Assembly (NCBI GenBank): GCA_023428425.1
Contig: JAEYYP010000464.1
Coordinates: 1 to 13,865 of the forward strand
Direction of reading: 5' to 3'
Source: Pseudomonadota bacterium
GTDB taxonomy: Bacteria > Pseudomonadota > Alphaproteobacteria > Rhizobiales > Devosiaceae
Length of the DNA stretch: 13,865 nt
Shown: in pieces, positions 6,347 to 13,865 of the stretch
Layout: every line of letters begins with the position of its first letter
How positions within the stretch are numbered: position 1 is the first letter of the stretch
Position numbers and translations under genes: made by a program
The notes under the pieces: model-generated
What the model was told of the DNA's origin: nothing
What the model saw: the letters and a program-made list of their open reading frames with translations, nothing else
Database searches by the model: none

Positions 6347-8965
6347 TTAGACCACGACATTGACGATCCTGTTGGGGACGATCACGACCTTCTTGGGCGG
6401 CTTGCCGTCCAGCATGCGGGCAACCGCGTCCTGAGACAAGGCCTCGCGTTCGACGAGGTCGTTCGGCGCATCCTTGGCGACCGTGATCTCGGCCCGCTTC
6501 TTGCCGTTCACCTGCACCGGAATCAGCACGGTCGAATCGACAAGAAGGGCGGCGTCGACTTCGGGCCAACGCGTATCGACGAGCATCGTCGTGTTGCCGA
6601 GCAGGGCCCAGCAGCTTTCGGCGAGATGCGGCATCATCGGCGCAACGACCAGCACCAGGCGCTCGACGCCTTCGCGCAGCGCCGCGATCCGGCCAGGCGT
6701 CGGGCGCTCGGCGACGGCGGCAACGAACTTGGCGAGGCCGTTGGTCAACTCGTAGATCTGTGCGACGGCGCGGTTGAAGCGCAGGCCCTCGATCTCGCCG
6801 GCGACGTTAGCGACGGTGCGATGCACCAGCTTCCGTACTTCGGCGGTTTCGGCGTCCGACATGTCCGGGGCCGCCACGTCGTCACCGATCAGGTCGAGCG
6901 AGTCGTTGACCAGCTTCCAGATACGCTGGACGAAGCGGCTGGCGCCATCGACGCCGGCTTCCGTCCACTGCACGTCGCGCTCGGGCGGGCTGTCGGAGAG
7001 CATGAACCAGCGAGCAGTGTCGGCGCCGTAGGTCGAAACGATCTCGTCGGGGTCGACGACGTTCTTCTTGGACTTCGACATCTTCTCGATGGAGCCGATT
7101 TCCACTGGCGCGCCGGTCTTGGCGTGCCTGGCGGTGCGGAGATCCATGCCCGAAACGATGACATCGGCGGGGGAGAGCCACTCGCCAGAGGCATCCTTGT
7201 AGGTCTCGTGGACGACCATGCCCTGCGTGAACAGGCCCTTGAAGGGCTCGTCGAGGTTCAGGTGCCCCGCCTTCTTCATGGCGCGGGTGAAGAAGCGCGA
7301 ATAGAGCAGGTGCAGGATCGCGTGCTCGACGCCACCGATATACTGGTCGACCGGCAGCCAGTTATTGGCGATGGCGGGCGTCGTCGGAGTCGCCGCCGTC
7401 GGGTCGGTGAAGCGGGCGAAGTACCAGCTCGAATCGACGAAGGTGTCCATGGTGTCGGTTTCGCGCAGGGCCGGACCGTCGCAGACCGGGCAGTTCACGT
7501 GCTTCCAGGTCGGATGGTGGTCGAGCGGATTGCCGGGCTTGTCGAAGGTGACATCCTCGGGCAGCACGACGGGCAGCTGATCATCGGGCACCGGGTTGGT
7601 GCCGCACTTCTCGCAGTGAATCACCGGGATCGGGCAGCCCCAGTAGCGCTGGCGCGAAATGCCCCAGTCGCGCAGGCGGTAGTTCACCTCAACGATGCCC
7701 TGCTGGTGGTTGTCCACGGTGCGGCCGGCAAAGTACTCCGCGATCTTCTTCTTGGCCGCGTCGATTTCGAGGCCGTCGAGGAACTCCGAATGATAGGCGC
7801 GGCCGGGGCCGGAGTAGGCCTCGGAGTCGACCTCGAAAGTGGCCGGGTCGGCGCCTTCGGGCAGCACGACCGGGATCACCGGCAGGTCGTAGCGGCGGGC
7901 GAAGTCGAGGTCGCGCTGGTCATGGGCCGGGCAGCCGAAGATGGCGCCGGTGCCATAGTCCATCAGCACGAAATTGGCGACGTAGACGGGCAGCGTGGCG
8001 CCCGGCTTTGTCGGATGCTTCACGTGAATCCCTGTGAAGACGCCGAGCTTCTCGGCCTTGTCGATGGCTTCGGTCGCCGTGCCGATGCGATGCGCCTCTT
8101 CGATAAAGGCGGCGATCTCGGGCTTGTCGGAGATGGCCTTGGCCAGCGGATGGTCGGCCGAAATCGCGACGAAGCTGGCGCCGAAAATGGTGTCTGGGCG
8201 GGTGGTGAAGACCTCGATGGCCGTCATGCCATGGGCGGGTTCGACGAGCTCGAAGAACAGCCGCATCCCCTCGGACTTGCCGATCCAGTTGCGCTGCATC
8301 AGCCGGACCTTGTCGGGCCAGCGGTCGAGGGTGTCGAGTGCGTTCAGCAGGTCCTCGGCATAGTCGGAGACCTTCAGGAACCACTGGGTCAGCTCGCGCT
8401 GCTCGACCACTGCGCCGGAGCGCCAGCCGCGACCGTCGATCACCTGCTCGTTGGCGAGCACGGTCATGTCGACGGGGTCCCAGTTGACCTTGGACTTCTT
8501 GCGGTCGACCAGGCCGACCTTCAGGAAATCGAGGAAAAGCTTCTGCTGGTGCTGGTAGTAGCTGGGGTCGCAGGTGGCAATCTCGCGCGTCCAGTCGAAG
8601 GCGAGGCCGATCGACTTCAGCTGCTTCTTCATCGCGGCGATGTTGGCATAGGTCCAGTTCTTGGGATGGACCTTGTTCTGCATGGCGGCGTTCTCGGCCG
8701 GCAGCCCGAAGGCGTCCCAGCCCATCGGGTGCAGCACGTTCATGCCGAGCATGCGCTTGTAGCGCGCCAGCACGTCGCCCATAGTATAGTTGCGCACGTG
8801 GCCCATGTGGATGCGCCCCGATGGATACGGGAACATCTCGAGGACGTAGTAGGGGTCCTTGCTTTCGTCGTGCTTCACCTCGAAGGCGTGGGCATCGTCC
8901 CAGGCCTTCTGCCAGCGCGGTTCTTCGACCCGCGGATTGTAGCGTTCGACAACTCGAGCAGTCAC
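6347..8965 (-). CDS. leuS: LeuS, leucyl-tRNA synthetase
   Basis: This class I synthetase charges tRNA-Leu with leucine in the cytoplasm. From GTG 8965 it has 872 residues, normal for bacterial LeuRS. The HIGH-type motif is HMGH at residues 53-56 inside PYPSGRIHMGHVRNYTMGD, and KMSKS spans residues 628-632. The CP1 editing domain shows TTRPDTIFGASFVAIS and GTGAIFGCPAHDQRD. Cysteine pairs (CEKCG, CPVCD) and DTFVDSSWYFARF are also family hallmarks; the C-terminal domain ends in NRIVNVVV. The frame is open to 9082, but the extra residues are unlike LeuRS, while GTG 8965 has AAGGA eight bases upstream and directly precedes the conserved ERYNPR. A parS-like site at 8016 encodes IHVKH. leuS is the first gene of the leuS-lptE-holA unit and is divergent from yggS. 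Confidence 0.97.
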   Translation of the reverse strand: MTARVVERYNPRVEEPRWQKAWDDAHAFEVKHDESKDPYYVLEMFPYPSGRIHMGHVRNYTMGDVLARYKRMLGMNVLHPMGWDAFGLPAENAAMQNKVHPKNWTYANIAAMKKQLKSIGLAFDWTREIATCDPSYYQHQQKLFLDFLKVGLVDRKKSKVNWDPVDMTVLANEQVIDGRGWRSGAVVEQRELTQWFLKVSDYAEDLLNALDTLDRWPDKVRLMQRNWIGKSEGMRLFFELVEPAHGMTAIEVFTTRPDTIFGASFVAISADHPLAKAISDKPEIAAFIEEAHRIGTATEAIDKAEKLGVFTGIHVKHPTKPGATLPVYVANFVLMDYGTGAIFGCPAHDQRDLDFARRYDLPVIPVVLPEGADPATFEVDSEAYSGPGRAYHSEFLDGLEIDAAKKKIAEYFAGRTVDNHQQGIVEVNYRLRDWGISRQRYWGCPIPVIHCEKCGTNPVPDDQLPVVLPEDVTFDKPGNPLDHHPTWKHVNCPVCDGPALRETDTMDTFVDSSWYFARFTDPTAATPTTPAIANNWLPVDQYIGGVEHAILHLLYSRFFTRAMKKAGHLNLDEPFKGLFTQGMVVHETYKDASGEWLSPADVIVSGMDLRTARHAKTGAPVEIGSIEKMSKSKKNVVDPDEIVSTYGADTARWFMLSDSPPERDVQWTEAGVDGASRFVQRIWKLVNDSLDLIGDDVAAPDMSDAETAEVRKLVHRTVANVAGEIEGLRFNRAVAQIYELTNGLAKFVAAVAERPTPGRIAALREGVERLVLVVAPMMPHLAESCWALLGNTTMLVDTRWPEVDAALLVDSTVLIPVQVNGKKRAEITVAKDAPNDLVEREALSQDAVARMLDGKPPKKVVIVPNRIVNVVV
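8016..8031. other. parS: parS-like site 4, inside leuS
   Basis: TGCTTCACGTGAATCC matches parS at 13 of 16 positions with the central TTCACGTGAA intact. It lies in the leuS editing domain and encodes IHVKH on the - strand. It shares 15 bases with site 5 and contains GAATC (8026-8030). Confidence 0.62.
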
Positions 8966-8986
8966 TTCCGACGTCCTTTGCGGAGC

Positions 8987-9002
8987 ACGCAAAATGTTGC
9001 GT
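8987..9002. repeat. Inverted repeat in the leuS leader
   Basis: ACGCAA (8987-8992) and TTGCGT (8997-9002) form a perfect six-base inverted repeat around AATG, 22 bases upstream of the leuS start codon. It could be an mRNA hairpin or a binding site. It is not a recognisable T-box, and I see no leader peptide. Confidence 0.35.
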
Positions 9003-9044
9003 TTGCGGGGGATTTTGAGTAGCGGACCTTCAACAGAAATCGGG

Positions 9045-9054
9045 TGACCGGTCA
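9045..9054. promoter_or_regulatory. Palindrome in the leuS-yggS divergent region
   Basis: TGACCGGTCA is a perfect 10-bp palindrome in the 115-base divergent gap. Its - strand copy includes TTGACC (9055-9050), a good -35-like hexamer for leuS, but no convincing -10 lies 16-18 bases further on. It may be a promoter element or operator; no regulator can be named. Confidence 0.3.
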
Positions 9055-9080
9055 ACAGTCTGCAAGGGGGGTCGCACGTC

Positions 9081-9743
9081 ATGGATCAGGCTGCCGAACG
9101 GCTCGAGAGCATCCGCTCCCGCATCGAGACTGCACGCCGTCGCTTCGGGCCGCCACCGGAGCAGGTGACGCTGGTCGCCGTGTCGAAGACCTTCGATGCC
9201 ACGACAATACGGCCGTTTCTCGATGCCGGGCAGCGCGTGTTCGGCGAGAACCGCGTGCAGGAGGCACAGGCAAAGTGGCCAGAACTGCGCGCATCCTATG
9301 ACGGCATAGAACTGCACCTGATCGGGCCGCTGCAGACCAACAAGGCGCGTGAGGCGGTGGCGCTGTTCGATGTGATCCAGACGGTCGATCGCGACAAGCT
9401 GGCGGGCGTGCTGAGGGTCGAGATGGAGCGGGCCGGCCGAAAGCTGCCGGTCTTCGTGCAGGTCAATATCGGGCTCGAGCCGCAGAAGGCCGGCATTGCG
9501 CCAGACGAGGCCGTCGCGTTCGTCGCCCGCTGCCGTGCCGAGCACGGGCTCGACGTGGTCGGCCTGATGTGCATTCCCCCGGACGGGCTGCCGCCCGGAC
9601 CGTTCTTCGCACACCTCGCCACCCTCGGGCGCGAGGCCGGCGTCGCCAGGCTGTCGATGGGCATGAGTGGTGACTTCGAGACGGCAATCGCCATGGGCGC
9701 CACCCATGTCCGGATCGGTACCGCTTTGTTCGGGACACGCTGA
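9081..9743 (+). CDS. yggS: YggS/PLPBP family pyridoxal-phosphate homeostasis protein
   Basis: This 220-residue protein is the single-domain (alpha/beta barrel) PLP-binding protein that buffers free vitamin B6 and affects amino- and keto-acid pools; no enzymatic activity is established for the family. The PLP lysine is Lys36 in VAVSKTF. Other signatures are FGENRVQEAQAKW, LHLIGPLQTNKAREAV, FVQVNIGLEPQKAGI, VVGLMCIPP and the phosphate-binding C-terminal block RLSMGMSGDFETAIAMG with THVRIGTALFGTR. The start ATG 9081 has AAGGGG at 9064-9069, a rather long spacing of about 11 bases, and an in-frame stop at 9045 excludes a longer protein. It is transcribed away from leuS. In many alphaproteobacteria it is found next to leuS, which fits here. 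It is followed by a long gap and is probably monocistronic. Confidence 0.95.
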   Translation: MDQAAERLESIRSRIETARRRFGPPPEQVTLVAVSKTFDATTIRPFLDAGQRVFGENRVQEAQAKWPELRASYDGIELHLIGPLQTNKAREAVALFDVIQTVDRDKLAGVLRVEMERAGRKLPVFVQVNIGLEPQKAGIAPDEAVAFVARCRAEHGLDVVGLMCIPPDGLPPGPFFAHLATLGREAGVARLSMGMSGDFETAIAMGATHVRIGTALFGTR

Positions 9744-10027
9744 GGCTGGTGGTCAGAGCCGTCGCCGGCCCGCTGCCGCATCTTGCAGCAGGTAGCCGGC
9801 TGCACTAGGCTGACTACGTATTCAATCCGAACTTAGTCAGAGATTCGCGGACGCGGAGCTGATGATTTTACATAAGGTTTCCTGCCGCACACGCGCTCGC
9901 GCGGATGCAACTTTTGCCTGTCAAATCACGTTACTGACTTCCGAGCGGCGTCACGCCGTTTTGATTGGCCGATGCCTGATGGGCCGGCCTAACTCAGGAA
10001 CTAAGGCCGATGGCTTGGGGTAACAGC
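9744..10027 (+). promoter_or_regulatory. Intergenic region between yggS and the response-regulator gene
   Basis: This 284-base stretch has no credible ORF. It contains nested inverted repeats just after yggS (GCCGGC 9764-9769 and 9795-9800 enclosing GCTGC 9772-9776 and GCAGC 9785-9789), which may form an RNA hairpin but lack a T-run. A 7-base inverted repeat follows: CTGACTA 9810-9816 and TAGTCAG 9834-9840. A short stem CGGCG-TCA-CGCCG with four T's lies at 9946-9962. The region is more AT-rich than the genes and should hold the response-regulator promoter, but I could not pick convincing -35 and -10 elements. Confidence 0.45.
9946..9962 (+). terminator. Weak terminator-like hairpin upstream of the response regulator
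   Basis: CGGCG (9946-9950), loop TCA, CGCCG (9954-9958) and TTTT (9959-9962) resemble a minimal intrinsic terminator. The stem is only five pairs and lies about 200 bases after the yggS stop, so it could equally be an operator or leader structure of the downstream gene. Confidence 0.25.
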
Positions 10028-10711
10028 ATGAACAGACGACGCATCCTACTGGTAGACGACGATGCGGAGCTGCGCAAAACCCTGATCGACCAGCTTTCCC
10101 CCTACCGCGAGTTTGAACTGGCCGAGGCCGGGACAGCGGCCGATGCGCTGGGCAAGGTGCGGGAGAACCATACCGACCTCATGCTGCTCGATGTCGGATT
10201 GCCCGACATGGACGGGCGCGAGGCGGTCAAGATCATGCGGCGCGAGGGCTTCAAGAGCCCGATCATCATGCTGACCGGCCAGGACAGCGATGCCGACCAG
10301 ATCCTGGGCCTCGAATCCGGTGCCAACGACTATGTCACCAAGCCGTTCCGGTTCTCGGTACTCCTGGCCCGCATGCGCGCTGCGCTGCGCCAGCACGACC
10401 AGTCCGAGGACGTGGTGTTCACCATCGGGCCCTACTCGTTCCAGCCGGCCGCCAAGATGCTGGAGGCGACCGACGGCAACAAGGTGCGGCTGACCGACAA
10501 GGAAACCTCGATCCTCAAGTACCTCTACCGGCAGGGCCCGAAGACCATCACCCGCGAGATACTGCTCAAGGAAGTGTGGGGCTACAACAACCGGGTTACC
10601 ACGCACACCCTCGAGACCCACATCTACCGGCTGCGCCAGAAGATCGAGCGCGACCCGAGCAATGCGCGATTGCTGGTCACGGAAGAGGGCGGTTACCGGC
10701 TGGTGCCTTGA
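10028..10711 (+). CDS. OmpR/PhoB-family response regulator, possibly CenR-like
   Basis: This two-component DNA-binding regulator has 227 residues. The receiver domain (about 1-120) carries the acidic pocket DDD at 10-12, phospho-acceptor Asp55 in LLDVGLPDMDG, Thr83 in IIMLTG and Lys105 in VTKPF. The C-terminal winged helix (about 130-227) shows LTDKETSILKYLYR, ILLKEVWGYN, and the recognition region TTHTLETHIYRLRQKIE, ending with the wing EEGGYRLVP. ATG 10028 is chosen because it begins MNRRRILLVDDD as usual for the family; ATG 10010 would add six residues and has AGGA about ten bases upstream. The receiver and output signatures recall CenR, an envelope-stress regulator of alphaproteobacteria, but this is from memory and unverified. 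No histidine kinase gene is in the window. It is convergent with the EAL gene. Confidence 0.92.
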   Translation: MNRRRILLVDDDAELRKTLIDQLSPYREFELAEAGTAADALGKVRENHTDLMLLDVGLPDMDGREAVKIMRREGFKSPIIMLTGQDSDADQILGLESGANDYVTKPFRFSVLLARMRAALRQHDQSEDVVFTIGPYSFQPAAKMLEATDGNKVRLTDKETSILKYLYRQGPKTITREILLKEVWGYNNRVTTHTLETHIYRLRQKIERDPSNARLLVTEEGGYRLVP

Positions 10712-10730
10712 AACCCCACAGCGAGACAAG

Positions 10731-10754
10731 AAGGGCCGGGTTCGCCGGGCCCTT
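10731..10754. terminator. Hairpin between convergent response-regulator and EAL genes
   Basis: AAGGGCC (10731-10737) pairs with GGCCCTT (10748-10754); an inner GG (10738-10739) can pair with CC (10745-10746) past one bulged G. It lies in the 49-base gap between the two stop codons and probably serves both transcripts. Flanking T-richness is poor on both sides, so strength is uncertain. Confidence 0.5.
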
Positions 10755-10760
10755 GCAGTT

Positions 10761-11534
10761 TCAGGCCGCGAGACGCAAGGGTTCGATCTCGGCAGCGACG
10801 CGGAAATGCTCCAGCTCGGGCCGCGCGAAGTAGTATCCCTGGAACAGGTCGATCCCTGCCTCGTGCAGGCTGCGCAGTTCAGCCGGCTCCTCGATGCCCT
10901 CGGCCAGCACGGTGATCCCGAGTGCCTTCGCGATATCAACGATGCCCTTGATGATCGCCTGACGCGCAGGCGACCCCTGCACGCCGCGGATCAGGTCCAT
11001 GTCGAGCTTGATCAGGTCGGGCTGGAACCTGGCGAGGAGGCCGAGCCCAGCGTAGCCGGCGCCAAAATCGTCGAGAGCGGTGGTGAAGCCGATGCGGCGG
11101 TAGGTCTCGATGATGTTGCCGACATGTGCGGTGTCGACGATGCGCTCATTCTCGGTGAACTCGAACATCAGTCGCCGGGGGTCGAAGTTCGCCTTCGCCG
11201 CAGCGGCGAGGGAGGCGCGGATGCACGCCGTCGGCTCGTACACGGCGTTGGGCATGAAGTTGATCGACAGCTTCGCGGTGGAGCCGGCGGGCAGCTTTGA
11301 TCCCGCCAGTTCGATGGCCGTGACCCGGCAGGCCTGATCGAAGCGATAGCGGTTCTCGTCGCTCACCGCCGCAAGCACGGCGCCGGCGCCGCTGCCGTCG
11401 CGGCCACGGACCAGCGCCTCGTAACCCCAGATCGTATTGGTGGAGATATCCACGATAGGCTGAAAGGCCATCGTGAACGGGATTGGGAAGGCCTCGCCGT
11501 TGCGACAGCCGTCGCAGGCACCCTGGGCAGGCAT
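10761..11534 (-). CDS. Stand-alone EAL-domain protein, probable cyclic-di-GMP phosphodiesterase
   Basis: The 257-residue protein is almost entirely one EAL domain, which cleaves c-di-GMP to pGpG. The residues usually needed for metal binding and catalysis are present: EAL at 39-41 (GYEALVRG), Asn92 in SINFMP, Glu125 in FEFTE, Asp155-Asp156 in DDFGAGY, Lys176 in IKLD, Glu212 in EGIEE and Gln232 in FQGYY, so it should be active. No GGDEF, PAS or membrane segment is seen. The N-terminus carries CDGC (Cys7, Cys10), a pair seen in a group of short EAL proteins, perhaps for metal or redox, but this is speculative. The start at 11534 leaves only a weak GAAAGA as ribosome-binding site. It is separated from acnA by a terminator, so it is probably transcribed on its own. 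Its target process is unknown. Confidence 0.92.
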   Translation of the reverse strand: MPAQGACDGCRNGEAFPIPFTMAFQPIVDISTNTIWGYEALVRGRDGSGAGAVLAAVSDENRYRFDQACRVTAIELAGSKLPAGSTAKLSINFMPNAVYEPTACIRASLAAAAKANFDPRRLMFEFTENERIVDTAHVGNIIETYRRIGFTTALDDFGAGYAGLGLLARFQPDLIKLDMDLIRGVQGSPARQAIIKGIVDIAKALGITVLAEGIEEPAELRSLHEAGIDLFQGYYFARPELEHFRVAAEIEPLRLAA

Positions 11535-11640
11535 GAAAGTGTCTTTCGCAGCAAATGACGGGCGACGCTATCCTCAAGGCTCGCACAGGCGCGTTAAGAT
11601 TGGCTTGTGGCTCGTATTCAGCATCTCGAGCTACGACACG

Positions 11641-11667
11641 AAAAAGGGCTGGCCTCGCGGCCAGCCC
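11641..11667 (-). terminator. Rho-independent terminator of acnA
   Basis: Perfect nine-base arms GGGCTGGCC (11646-11654) and GGCCAGCCC (11659-11667) enclose TCGC. On the - strand the stem is followed by TTTTT (11645-11641). It starts 29 bases after the acnA stop, and the parS-like site at 11672 lies between the two. It also separates acnA from the EAL gene. Confidence 0.92.
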
Positions 11668-11671
11668 CCCT

Positions 11672-11687
11672 TGCTTCACGTGAATCA
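11672..11687. other. parS: parS-like site 5, between the acnA stop and its terminator
   Basis: TGCTTCACGTGAATCA matches parS at 14 of 16 positions and is the only non-coding copy. It lies in the 3' untranslated part of acnA and contains GAATC (11682-11686). Confidence 0.7.
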
Positions 11688-11695
11688 GTCGTGCC

Positions 11696-13865
<2,170 letters not shown>

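Noticed and set aside
6280..6360. A longer LptE beginning at the ATG at 6360
   Set aside because: The added 27 residues would overlap leuS and precede a complete lipoprotein signal peptide, which fits only if translation begins at 6279.
7490..7506. CACGTG within leuS preceded by GTT (half a parS-like site)
   Set aside because: Only the left arm and centre resemble parS; the right arm reads GCTTCC, so too few positions match. The CACGTG near 8798 fails for the same reason on both arms.
6197..9022. A 941-codon open frame on the + strand opposite leuS and the end of lptE
   Set aside because: It is the antisense shadow of a long GC-rich gene with strong codon bias; its translation has no recognisable domain, while the opposite strand encodes a complete LeuRS.
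8966..9082. A longer LeuS beginning at the ATG at 9082
   Set aside because: The additional residues lack LeuRS similarity, would overlap the yggS start, and GTG 8965 has a well-placed AAGGA.
10662..11300. A 212-codon + strand frame overlapping the end of the response regulator and opposite the EAL gene
   Set aside because: It overlaps two confident genes and shows no protein-family signal.

Overview
This is a GC-rich stretch of an alphaproteobacterial chromosome. Gene content and order point to the Hyphomicrobiales (Rhizobiales); several proteins look Devosia-like to me, but that is recollection without a search. It is a core, origin-proximal segment, not a mobile or accessory island. I see no tRNA, rRNA, CRISPR array, insertion sequence or prophage.

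Left part (1-3848, all + strand): the C-terminal two thirds of mnmG (tRNA U34 modification), then rsmG (16S rRNA G527 methylase), parA and parB (chromosome segregation), tightly packed with overlaps or short gaps. A small ABM-domain monooxygenase-like gene follows parB.

Middle part (3866-8965, all - strand): a HAD hydrolase, then reading leftwards from its start at 8965 the leuS-lptE-holA operon (leucyl-tRNA synthetase, LPS-assembly lipoprotein, DNA polymerase III delta subunit). leuS is divergent from yggS, which encodes a PLP-binding protein (+, 9081-9743). The ABM and HAD genes are convergent and sit between parB and holA.

Right part: after a 284-base gap come an OmpR-family response regulator (+), a convergent stand-alone EAL phosphodiesterase (-), and the C-terminal part of aconitase acnA (-), which runs off the right edge and has a clear rho-independent terminator.

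The most notable feature is a set of five parS-like ParB-binding sites built on TTCACGTGAA, at 1288, 1564, 2002, 8016 and 11672. They span 10.4 kb around the parAB genes. One is a perfect parS. Three lie inside rsmG and parA in the same reading phase and encode Ser-Arg-Glu. Three of the four imperfect sites share GATTCACGTGAA, so they carry a GANTC (CcrM) methylation sequence at their edge; the two distal ones are identical over 15 bases. With ParA and ParB encoded alongside, this looks like the chromosome's centromere region. I found no convincing replication origin and no clearly new multi-gene system.
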